NCBI GenBank assembly: GCA_008694505.1
Contig: VZDJ01007749.1
Location: 2,508,941-2,572,940, forward strand
Length of the DNA: 64,000 nucleotides
Source: Cyanoderma ruficeps
Lineage: Eukaryota; Chordata; Aves; Passeriformes; Timaliidae
Reading direction: 5' to 3'
Made by a program: the position numbers and the translations under genes. Below the pieces are notes generated by a model. It was given only the letters and a program-made list of their open reading frames with translations. It did no database searches and was not told the origin of the DNA. Within the stretch, counting starts at the first letter, position 1. Every line of letters starts with the position of its first letter. This document shows positions 1 through 11,600 of the stretch, in pieces.

Positions 1-3000
1 ATCCCAACAGCATTGTGGAAATAGTAGATCCACACTGGGAAGTTCTGTTTTCAGGACCACCTTGATGTTTAAGCTGTGGAAATGGAATCCCTATTCAGTC
101 TTGTGAGTGCTGATTTGAATGGGAGCAGGGTGACAGGGAATGGTGCAAGTTATTGGTAGTTATTTGCATTTTACATCACATCTTCACATTTCTGCCCTGT
201 GCATTTCTCACTCTTTGTGATGTTAAATATAGGTAAAGGCTGGCCTCAAGCCACAGAGTACATACATTTGTGTACAGCTTTAGTGTCAATGAGCAAAGAA
301 AGAGCAGGAGTAATTAAGGATTGAACTTAGAGCTAATTTTCATTTGGATGGACTACAACTGTTATGGGATTTCAAAACTTTTCCATTTCAGATACATCTT
401 GGCCTGGTACCAAGTGCTTTTGATTTCAGTAACAATGAAGTGTGCCTCTTAACACTCATCTCTCAGTCAGACCATGACTGGATGCACGAGGATTTCCACA
501 CTCCAGTCATCCCACAGATCTGGCCATACTGCCCTCTGCAACAACAGTGCTCTTCCACGGAAGGGTCCTTAGGGAAACGGAGCAGGTTGGTTCTGCCTAA
601 TTTGGGAGGTGACAGAGGGATCTTCCCTTTGCCCTTTTGGTATGTGGGGGAAGTGAAATAATGCCACATTTGAACCCCCTGTGCTGAGGTGCAGCTCTCC
701 CATGACATCCCAAGCCAGGGGCAGAGGAGACAGGAGAGGCCTCACACCTATCTCCATCTCCCAACTAGCTTGTGCTTTTCTCTGGAACACAATTTCTGAA
801 TCAAGACTCAGCCTTTCCAAACCAGTGAAAACTTCCTGCTGTTCTTTTCCATTCTGCAAGCCATTTCTCACAAGCCATCTGCCTCGACTTTGGCATGAGG
901 ACAATCTGGTTAGATCTGGGCTGGCACCAAGCCGGTTCATTAAACAAGTGCTCTCTCAAAAATGTGTCTGCCCAGCCCATTTTCCTGGACCATCAGGTCC
1001 ATTCAGGTTTCTTTTGCACACCTAAATTGCATCTGTTACTACAGAGAACTGATGCACATTGCATTAGTTACTACATAAAATCACATCTAAAGACTGATGT
1101 ACAACTATAACCTAGGACAAATTCCACCCTGTCACAACTGCATGAACTTGGAGTAACTGAACGTAGACAAATGGACTGGGTTGTAAGAGTTGGGATTCGC
1201 TACTTCATCTGGGAAGATGGGATATACACCTGCCTCCCATGGCAGCCTCAGCAAGTATTTACCTCTTTAGCAGACCTTGTCAGGACAAGAGGATCCACGA
1301 GTAGCTGTACCTTCACCATTCATCCCCTTAAACTCAGTGGGATTAATGCATACAACTAACTTCAGTCCTATCAATGTGCTCAACTTGCTTTTCATGAGAT
1401 TGCTTACACCAATGCAATTCCAATATCAGATATTGTCATCCTAGATATCAGAGACAATTTTTTTTAAAAAAGCAAATAACTTCTTGTTGTTACAAGTACT
1501 TCATTCTTCACACATGCTCACAAATTTAAAAAGTATAGAATTAAAAAACACTCATCTCCTTTAGTTTTTATTTATCACAAATTAAAATGTTTGGTTTTAT
1601 TTTCATTCTGAGATCCTTTATCCACTTAGCAGAATGCAAATCTTTACAAAGATTCCATGAACACATAAGGAGCATTGAAGCTCTCTCCATCTTTTAGGAT
1701 TTGGTAATCAATTGAACATTTATTTAATAAAGATCAAAGCAACAAAACCTTTTTTTAAAGAGAATATTTGCTTATCATTTTTAAGTTTCTCATCTAACCA
1801 AGGCACACATCAAAAAGTAATGAGGAAAGGTGTGAAAAGGGGCTATCTTGACCTCTACATTTTTCACAACCAAGAGATGTGCTAAACAAATTTCATCCAT
1901 GGAGTTGCAGCAATTACATATGAACGCACAAGAAGTGCACCCTGTTCCCATTTCTTTGACCCCAGAGCAGCTGAAGTGAAGGCTTAAAGCAACTGACATC
2001 CCACACAGACACGACCTGGCCCCATTCTCAGCAGCTACACCCAGGAGTGCCCTCATGACAGAAAAGAGAGATTAGGATCCTGGCTGGCCTGCCCTTGGAA
2101 AAGGCACAGAGCACACTGAGAAAGAGGAGAAAAAGGAAAGTAGGGGCAGATCCATGGAACATCTTTCTGATATTTATCCCACCCATATTCTTCTGCTTCA
2201 TTTTATCTGGAAAACACTCTCCTCTGGCAGCCATGCACACAATCCTACACTTACTCTGAGCCAAGAGGAATGAGCTAGAGGCAGGAGAGTTGAGCCAAAG
2301 GGTGGTTGCTTGTGATCTGGGCACGCAGCAACTGCTGGCTGCCTAAGCCAGAGCTCTTTTCAGCTCCCCTTCACACACAGGCTTCGTCTGTGCTTGGGGG
2401 AGCCAGCAAGAGGCATGGCAGGGCAGCAGCAAATCTACAGCTGGCAAAGCCTTTGGCTTCTTGGGCTGGTGTGGGGAGGTGGGAGAGTGTGAACAGATCA
2501 AACTGAAAGGAGTAGGAAAGGATGCTGTGTGGGGGCTGGAAACAGGGAGGAAAAATCAAGTCCCCTGCATGCCTCGGGGTAGCAGTGCCTGCTAGTCAGG
2601 CAGTGAACATACAGGGAGAGCTCCATGGGCCTCAGGGACCTGCTCCTCTGGGCACCTTGGGCTGGCAGGGCCAGGGCAGGAGCAGTGGCACTGGAGAGAG
2701 CTGAAGCATGCCAAGGCTTGCTTTGCTGGCACAAATCCCTTTAGGGGGAGAGGGAAGCTCTTACAACCCAGAGGAGGCCAGGAGGGATCTGAAGCACATC
2801 AGGGAATGCACCACTGAGAGGCTGTACATGGGAGAACACAGCTCAAGAAGGGCAGTGGGATATCCCAAATTAACATATGAAAGTGGACAATTACTCCAAA
2901 TCCAAATAAGTAAATAATCAGAAGCACTGCACCAAGATGTCATCTGTGGCCCTTCCCCACTTCATTGGGCTTTGGTGATGTGAGCCACCATCTGAGGACT

Positions 3001-6000
3001 CGATTTTAATCTCTTTTGGCTGGTATTCAAACAAGACTGGCCCTGGTGAGCCTGACAAAACACTTCCCTTCATCCACAGTAGGGCTAAACTCAGTGGGAG
3101 AACAAGAGTGTGTCCTGATGAGAAAACAAGTCAAGAAGTGTTCCAGAGGCAGCTGGCAGAGCACACACCTCAGAAGGACATTAGCAATAACAGCATATAA
3201 CAGAGAAACACAATAAAGCCACAGCAGCAAAGAACTCTCAGCTAATCTGAATCAGAAATTGTAGAGAAAAAAAAGAAAAGCAATCAAAAGTTATAGCAAA
3301 CTATAAAAACATAAGAAAAAGTAGCTCCTACCTTCCTTTACTCCAGCCAGCAGCTTGCAGGTGCTCAAGCTCCAACCAAGAGCTCTACCACACATATGGA
3401 AGGTGAGAGGCACAAATCCAAGTCACCATTGAGCAGGAAAGGCATCAAACCCAGGCTCCCTTCCCCTTAGGCAGCAGCATTTCTGCCCTTTGTGGAAGCT
3501 CCCTAAAAGACAAGGATGAGTTTGCAAGGATTTCCTCCTCCCAAACGACAGGTATGGTGCTTTACAGCTCTGAATGGATGCAGCTGTTTGCCTCCAGGAA
3601 CCCAGGTCCAGGGTGAGCTGGGCTTCATCTTCATGCCTTTGCCCAGAGCTCCCTGGTTTGCCCTGGATGGCTCTTTATACAGTTTGCATGACTTGGGACC
3701 ACTTTTTCAGAGGGGTCTCATTCCTTCCATGAGCTTTACAAGAAGCTTACAGGAAAACCTTGAAGATGGGTGCTGCTGCTGCAGTGGTTGGATAGGTAAT
3801 AGATACGCAGAGAATTCTGGTATCAGCCCCAGCTCTTCAACCTCAGGGGATACTACTGGCTTCTGCAGAAACACATTACAGCTAAGTCCAGGTGAGAAAT
3901 TAAAGAATTGGGGTCAGTCATCTCCTGGGGCTGTTCCCAAGCATTACACTAACTCCTTATCCACACCAGAGAAACATTACTGAAAAGAAAAAAGAATAGA
4001 TACATGTAAAAAAGAAGCATACGAAGCTAATCACAAGTAAACCAAAAGTGCCTGTCACCTAGATCTTAACTCCAGTCTCACTTGATAATGGTGTAAATCA
4101 AAATGTCTTTCATTTTTCTTGAATTTCTGCCAGTAATCATTAAAAGATTTTACAAAATAGTCTTTCTTTAGGGCTACTGGGCACTGTATATTCAGGGAGA
4201 TAATCTGGTTGTCAAGATAGTTGAAAGCATTCATCTTTCTGGATTCTGGCCTGAAAATGTAACACACACACGCACATCTCCAAAAACATAATATCTGCTA
4301 TAGCTCATTACCTAAACAGCTGACAGACTCCATTAATTTGACATTGAGTTGGGGAAAAAAGAGCTTTATGCTTTGTAAGTTATATAAGGGCAAGCAGAAA
4401 TCATTCCTACATGCTTTATCATTATTAATGCATTTTCTGACTGATGGCCAATTACACAAGGTCCTGCACCCTTGGAGAGGATCACCCTTGGAAATATTGA
4501 CCTCGAAATAATGTAACCCTCTTGGATGTCAGTGGAAAAGGTAAGAAAGTGAACAAGCTGAAGATGGATAACACTACTTTTTGAAATGAACACCAAGACT
4601 TGGAATTATTCTCCCTTGTAAATCTACATATCTTCATCTAACTCAAGAACTTCAATGTTAATGGACTCACAGGAAGAACAGGAGTATTAATTGCTTTCCT
4701 AACCAGTTCATAATATTACAACAAAAATTTATATTTTTTATCAATATAGTACAGGCATTTCTGATTCTTTTAATCAACAGTTTGTGAGCTATTATTTTTA
4801 TCTTATGAACTTGTATTGACTATTAAACCAATATTTAATTATTGAAATCACTGCAGCCTTTTTAGACTGTCCCCTATCCATCTCTGCACTGTCAGAATCT
4901 CACAAGCTGGCCTGCCTTATGTAGCAATTGAAACTCAATGTAATTGCAGCCCTTTTGAACCTGAAAGTCCATGAAATGCTTGAACCAAAAACTCAGGAGC
5001 TAGGCAGCATGCCATTATTTTTTTTACTCAGTATCTAAGTATCATGGGAATGGAAAAGTGTAACTCAGTGGAATTTTACCAATCTGGCCACATCTACTGA
5101 TAGAATAAAAAACAACCATTCAGACTAAGACCATATAAAAGAGATCAAACGTGTCACAGGTACTTTTGTCCAAGGTGGCATCCCACAGCACGGAGCTTAC
5201 ATACGTAAGATTAATAAGGTTGAGTGCAAAACTCCTTCTTACCTCATGAACTTTGGAAGTCATATTTTGGTCTCATTTGTGGCAATGTTAATCCAGAGCT
5301 AATTCAAATTTATGCCATTACAAACATGAGAAGAATTTGGCTCTTAAATTACAGCAGCTAAGCACAACACTTTTTGTTTCCCTTGGAGTGTTTTTAAGCT
5401 CCTGATACAGAGACAGCTTTTATGTCTTTAATAATGTCTTCTTCCTGAATTCAACAAGGTAAGCATCAAACACATCCCAGAAGAGCAAGGCTCCCTTCAT
5501 TTCTCACGATGGCTTTAATTTATTTTAAAATAGTCTTTAAATCAGTGCATAATACATGCTAAAAGTGACAGAGGAATCAGGCTCAAACCTCATTGTGAAT
5601 GGCTCAGACCTCTTTGCAAAAGGCTGTACCACCCTCTTTTGACATTTTGAGATAACAGACAAAAAAATAAATAAAAAGGTGAAAGAAAGTCTTAGGAAGA
5701 AGGACTGTAAGATTACGCTGTACTTAATTATTGGATTTATCATCCAACTGACACATGGATTACTGGATCAAAGACCAGGGGGTTTGTCATCTAGTGAATA
5801 AAGCTTACAACTCATCCTACTTCAAAGCTTACCCAGCCTTTAGGCTTGGCCGTGTAACTGTACCTGTATGAATTCACAACCTGCCTTTTCTGCTCAGTGC
5901 CCCTTCAGGCACTCAGACGCTGGTGCAGACAAGGAGCCCCACTGGCCTCACTTCACACCTGGAAGTGTAGCTCACACACAGTTACAGATAAGCCAGACTT

Positions 6001-6290
6001 AACTGATGGGTCAGTCAGAGAACTAGTACTAGGGCCCAAGTGGGAAAAATCCCACTCCCCTGACTGTGCTAATTTACCCTTCACTGCAGAGCTGGTCCCA
6101 CTGCTGAGAGCCCAGGGTTAACTCCCCAGTGCACTCAGCCTCCACACAAGGATGCAGAACACCCACAAAATGGTCACTGTCCTGTAATTCATAAAGAGAC
6201 AAGCACTAATCCTGTCATCATCTTCATGAAGAACCGACAGCTCTGGCATTACACTGAAAGCACACACAGTGAAGTCCTGAGGCACAGTAA

Positions 6291-6316
6291 CAATTGTACA
6301 GAGACCTGTACAATTG
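6291..6316. repeat. Perfect inverted repeat, 11-bp arms with 4-nt spacer
   Basis: The left arm CAATTGTACAG (6291-6301) and right arm CTGTACAATTG (6306-6316) are exact reverse complements around the spacer AGAC. It could form a small hairpin or be a dyad binding site. No gene is close and the function is unknown. Confidence 0.8.
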
Positions 6317-8488
6317 TACCAGGTTCAGATTATTTTCCAACTGCTTACACATGAGCCACAGGCTTCTTTCTCTCTCAGCATGCTTCCTCCAGCCTTTACT
6401 GGAGGTAAATCACTGATTTATATACCCTGGCCCTTCCCAAAAATTTAATGGTTTTTTGGTCAGGAATTGCCACAAATCACAGCTCAATGCTGCCAGACAA
6501 ACTGGGAAGAAAGAGTGGATCATTAAGTAATTGGCTAAATAACAGAGACCCACTTTCTGTAAACAAACTCTCCTATTAATCAGTACTCAGGAGGATGGAT
6601 GTGGTCCAAAGTTACTTACTACTTTCTGCTTTGTGGCTGTAGTGACATATTTCTAACAACATCTTTACAAACACATTTCTTTTCGTAGTTCTGGGCCCGG
6701 TTAAAGCAAAAGACAGTGAAATGTTAAAAATGTGATAAAAAATTCAAGTAATGGAACGGAGCTGAAGGTTTGTGTTAAATGGGAAGCAGTACTTGACTAA
6801 GCTGACTCAATCACTGTCAGTTCTAATTCACCTGTAATTAACACAGCTCAGCACATTGAGTGGTATATTAGCAGTATTAGCAGGGCTATATCAACTATTC
6901 TGGCCAAGTTAATCTATAGGTTTGAAAATAATGAGCCACTTTAAGTTTAATTCACTAAACAGTACACAGAAAAGCACTTCATCTTTCCAGTACCACAGCG
7001 ACAAAAAAAAAAAAACCTCTCACAGAAAGCAGTGGGCACAAACTCCTGTGATGTGGCATGCTGCCTGTTACCTCTGTGCTGCTCTTGGTATGACAGCTGT
7101 CCTTAGGATGAAGTGTGTACTCAGGACGATGGGATCTGAATCACCATTGCATCTTCATAAGTCTGTCTGCATGTAGGAGACTAAAGCCAAACAAAAAACA
7201 TAATTCCTCCTGACAGACGTACGCAGCATCAGATGTCTCTAACGGAGTCTGGATAGAAGAAATACTGGAGCATCTGCGGGCTGCTCTGCTTTTCAGGCAG
7301 AAAGCTCAGTCCATGGCAGCCTACATGCTCACTGTTATCTTCTGGAAACTAGAAAAGCATATGTTACAGCAGCTGCTGCACTATGATTTCCCCCCTTGGA
7401 CTCTGTTAAGGGCATTCAGCTAATTGTAGCACTGTAATTAGCTGTGTTCTGTATCTCAGAAGCAATTTTTTTCTACACAGAAGTATTCCGCTGGCACCGC
7501 TTCTCTGAGGAGCTGTAAAAAGGCATGTTAAGGTTAATAAATAGGGAAAGAGAAGGAAAGATAGTAAATTAGAATAACTGGCCTAAACTGGGTCTATGAT
7601 GACTGCAAGTTCTGGGTCGCTCCTGAACAAAGTGGGCTGACAGGTTGCAGCCCTGAGTGAGAAACCTTGTACCAGCTTCTCCAAGCCAGATCTGCCAGTC
7701 CTCACCCTCCATCAGCCCCACATTTCAGGTCAGTGGCAGATCCAAAGGAGTAAGGACTGACAGGGCTTCGTGTTTGCATTTTTTGCCTGTGCAGAGCAAA
7801 CCTATAACCTACAGCTGCAGCTCTGGCAGCTGTTATCACTCCTGCAATTCCTCTGCGCAGAAGGGCTCACATACACTTCTGCACAGCGGCCTTGAGGCAA
7901 GGATTCAGGAGAGCACTCCAACATGTGTAAAGCAATCCCTGCCAGCACTTGAGCAGAAGAATAACATCAGGCATATCTTTAATTCCCTGTGGCTTCAGTG
8001 AATCTTCAACCCATCCAACTCAAGCTCCCACTTAAGTACTGCCAGAATAAAGATGGCTCCTTAAACTGCAAAATACATATGTTGCCATTCATTATGATTA
8101 TACAGCCATGTAAGAATGTAAGTGTGAAACTCTTTGTTGTAGTTTTGTAGTAGTTACAGAACTGTAGAAGGCTTCTCCACGAACAAACTGCTGTTACTCC
8201 TGAATCTGTCAGTTGAGGTTTAACACCTAAACACCTATACATGAATATATGCCCACACAACAGATAATTACTGCTTCATCTTGAATAGTTATTAACTCAG
8301 GAACAGATGTGCAAACAGCATGATTAATGATCATGTCTCTTCATCAGAAATAAAGTTTTTTGCTTACAAGTTTAATTTAGGTGTGTTAAAAAAATTTGGC
8401 ATGAAAACATTTTGATATATATGGGTAACGTTCCTCAGTTTCAGGGGGCATGGTGCTCAGGAATAGGTGCACTTTCAGGAGGGTAAAA

Positions 8489-8526
8489 GTGGGCTGAATG
8501 CAAATCAGTGGGCTGAATGCAATTAA
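8489..8526. repeat. 19-bp tandem duplication
   Basis: Two adjacent copies of a 19-bp unit beginning GTGGGCTGAATGCAA, diverging only at the last few bases of each unit. It is probably a replication-slippage product. Confidence 0.75.
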
Positions 8527-10743
8527 GTATGTTTGTTATAGATTATTAAACGACTTTTGCATTTGATCACAAGATATATACTCTTACACACATGAGCATA
8601 ACAACACATATATTAAAAATATAAGATTTACAATTATGCAGCTAATCTTAATGCTCTGCCTAACTTGCTGAATGGGCAGGAGGAAGCTCAGAGATTTGGT
8701 ATGTTCTTGATACCAGCACAAACCCAGCCCCTCAGTGAGCCTTAAGTTATGAAACCCCTCACAGCCACTGGTACTTTACTTGGAGGTCAAAATGCTGAAG
8801 CAAAAAGAGAAGGTGAGGACAGAGAAATTACCTTGCAGCCTGTGCTATGCTGGCATTGCTACCAAAGACAAGGGTGCAGCTCATACCCAAACCATTTTGA
8901 GTCTCATAGGGCAGCAGACACAAAACCACCTTTGCCCAAAATGGTTACATCTCAGCGAGGCCAGCCTGCCCCTACAATTCACATCACCACCCCACAGCAA
9001 GCCCTGAAGGTCACAGAGGCCACTCACAGTGCCTTGTCTCCCAGGCGTGACACAGGCAGAGCAGTGCCACCTCTCCTGGCAGGGACCCTGGTGAGAAAAG
9101 TAGTCACATCCTCAAACACCACACACTGTTCTAACACCCTCGATAAAAATATCCCCAGAGGCATCTGAGCATCAGTGAAATCCTGCTAACCATCAAATGT
9201 TGTGGATAATGGGGGCAACCCATGACACCTGCCAGGCAAAGAGTGACAGCAGGTGTCACTCAGCCATGCTGCTGCCCCATGTTCTTCCAAGATGGCTTGT
9301 CAAACAAATTTTCTTTTTAATTTTGTTGGGTTTTGGGTATTTTTTATGATGACACACTACTTTGCCTGACTTTGGGAGTATAGGCAGTATTGAGGACAGG
9401 CAAACTGTCCAGCAGAAGGGAGTTTTCTTCTTCACATCAGGTGCACATGCAGCCAATCAGTAACTCTTCCTTGGGACCCAGTGACTTGGCAGAAGTCTGG
9501 AGATGGGATGTTCTTGCTTGCCCTCTGACTGTCTCCTCCCCAAATCAATGTGTGTGGGCACATGTAAATGATGCAACAGTATAACCAGATTTTTCCTCAC
9601 TGATTATTCCTCCCTCAGCAAACCAAGCTGCAGGAACCCAGAAACCTGCTACTGTTCAACACTGGCAGCTGAGTGTCAGGAAAGGGTCAGCAGTGCCACA
9701 CAGACACATTTCAAAGAAATAGCAGGTCCTCACCAGGGCACAACATTATCCTACGTTTGCCAGCTGGCAGTTCAGTTGATCCCTTGATTTCACAACTCCG
9801 TCACATTCTTTGATTTCAAAGATGGTGGGGAGGTGGGGTAGAGGAGGAGGAGAGATCAATACAAGGACATGCTGGCTGGAATTAGGTAGCCCATCCATCA
9901 AAACAACCCTGCTGTAATGTTGGACACAAGGGCTGAGCACAGTGGAATAAAGTGACGGAGCGCACCTCAGAACCATCGCAAGGTCAGGATAACAGCTAAC
10001 ATCACTACCAGATAAAGTGGAGCAGATGACACTGAAGGAAGAAGGTTGAGTGGATGGTAGGGCTCTTGGAAAGGACGGAAAAGTGGGGCTTTGCCACCCT
10101 ACCCGCCTGTGCAAGATTTGGTTCCAGTTCCTGGTCCAGATGGACACAGGTCATGCTGTTGAGGCCAGTCCAGGGGAGCTCTTAGCAGTAGTTAATGATT
10201 CCCCACGACTCAGTCCTTGCTGAGAACACAGGGATGCCCCGAACCACACACATCTCATGCCTCCTTCGTGTCTCACATTTTATTCCTGAAGTGTATAAGG
10301 CCTTATGATTTGATTCCATGATTTTAAAGTTGGAAGAACTGTTGTCAGGCAAATCCCACGTGGTACTGGGTCACTCCCTCCTTGACTCTGACTTTTCCCA
10401 GATACACTTGAAAAGAGGGATAAGATGATGTACTCATACCCCTTACACTTATTTTACAAGGCATGCTCTGGTGAACAATTATCTTTTTGGTGGCTTGCTC
10501 CATCACTCGCCATAAATAAGGTCCTGATTCCTAACTAGCTTCTAACTAGCTTCTTTCTAGATTCTCAAAGCTACAGTTGCAGCAATAAACAATAATAACA
10601 ACAGCAATAATGATAGTTACATGGAAAACAGTCCTTTACAAAATGGATGGACCTTTGTGAAGAGAAGTGGTGCTGAGAACATGATTGCTGCTTCCACACA
10701 AAGGATATAATTGATCATAAAGTTACAAGTCACGTACTCAGAA

Positions 10744-10846
10744 ATGCCTCTCCCACCACCCAGCAGGCAAATTATAATTCTTCATCAGCGATCCATGCCT
10801 CTCCCACCACCCAGCAGGCAAATTATAATTCTTCATCAGCGATCCA
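10744..10846. repeat. 51-bp perfect tandem duplication upstream of LHCGR
   Basis: A 51-base unit starting ATGCCTCTCCCACCACCCAG and ending in CAGCGATCC occurs twice back to back (10744-10794 and 10795-10845) with no mismatch seen. It ends about 550 bp before the LHCGR start codon, so it lies in the proximal upstream region. Perfect identity points to a recent duplication, or possibly an assembly artefact. It is a candidate length polymorphism. Confidence 0.93.
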
Positions 10847-11224
10847 GCGACCGTGCGTGGAGCTGTAAGAGAGCATTTGACACGGACATTTGTATCACGA
10901 CCACTTGGGTCTTCTAACGAGGCTGCTGTATTCGCACAATAAGCATTTACCCCGTTAAGGGAAAAGCAGCATATTTTCCCCCAGGCACGAACTCTCAAAC
11001 ACATTCACAGCCAGATAAATGGATGCTTGCAGGGCCCACATCTCGTCACAGCTTTCTCACTAGGAAAGGGGGGCACTGGGGAGCTTTCCACTAGGAACGG
11101 GCAGCATCGCTTGTGGTCCCTCCTAGGCAGAGCCGTGGGGACCAGAACTTCTGAGAATCCATGGAAACTTTCTGCCAACCACCTGTAGGCTTCGCAGCCA
11201 ACTTTCTCAGTTAGAGCAGCCGAG

Positions 11225-11600
11225 GAAGGATGCTCTCCGGGAAGGCCCGGGGGCCGGAGCGCGGCATCCCCGCGGTGGCGGGCGGCGATCCCGCCCCGGG
11301 GCGGGGGGAGGCGGGCGGAGGAGGCGGGGGCGCGGGTCCCGCGGGCTGCGGGCGGGCAGAGGCGAGCGAGAGGCGGCGGGAGGCGAGCGGGGCCGGCCAT
11401 GGTGCCCTCGCTGCTGCTGCTGCCGCTGCCGCTGCTGCTGCTGCCGGGGCCGGGGGGCGCGGGCGGGCGCTGCCCGCTGCGCTGCGCCTGCACACACGGA
11501 GCGCTGCGCTGCCCGCCGCCGCCCCACGGCGCGCTGCCCGCGCCCGCCCGCGCGTAAGTACCGCGGACTGCTCAGACAGGGACCGGGGCGGGGGGACCGC
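11225..11600 (+). promoter_or_regulatory. LHCGR CpG-rich promoter/first-exon region with GC boxes
   Basis: This block is extremely GC- and CpG-rich compared with its flanks. It contains several GC boxes of the Sp1/Sp3 type, including GGGGCGGGG near 11298-11306 and GGGCGG near 11313-11318. No TATA box is evident before the start codon at 11399. Mammalian LHCGR promoters are known to be TATA-less and Sp1/Sp3-driven, so the architecture agrees. The exact transcription start cannot be read from sequence. The G runs between 11298 and 11336 could also form a G-quadruplex. Confidence 0.75.
11399..11553 (+). CDS. LHCGR: LHCGR coding exon 1 (signal peptide, N-terminal Cys cluster)
   Basis: 155 coding bases, ending at the donor GTAAGT with two bases of a split codon (phase 2). 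It encodes a signal peptide with a leucine/proline run from a CTG/CCG repeat, then the Cys-rich cap CPLRCAC...LRC that seals the leucine-rich repeat domain. The ATG at 11399 sits in the context GGCC-ATGG. The extreme GC content and the proline run PPPP at residues 39-42 reflect the CpG island. Confidence 0.93.

Larger units (their letters stand above)
1..11224. other. Intergenic DNA upstream of LHCGR, no supportable gene
   Basis: No reading frame here has recognisable family motifs, and none can be joined into a spliced gene by eye. The DNA is AT-rich with scattered short A/T runs. In amniotes FSHR normally lies on this side of LHCGR, but none of the glycoprotein-hormone-receptor landmarks (the FNPCED hinge, the seven-helix exon) appear before 11.4 kb, so FSHR must be outside the window. 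Small repeats inside this stretch are listed separately. Distal LHCGR regulatory elements may be present but cannot be recognised from one sequence. Confidence 0.75.

Noticed and set aside
3516..3983. 155-codon open frame upstream of LHCGR
   Set aside because: No recognisable domain, no splice context and ordinary intergenic composition; consistent with chance.
8749..9168. 139-codon open frame upstream of LHCGR
   Set aside because: No family motif, and another frame is also open in the same place; chance is the simplest explanation.
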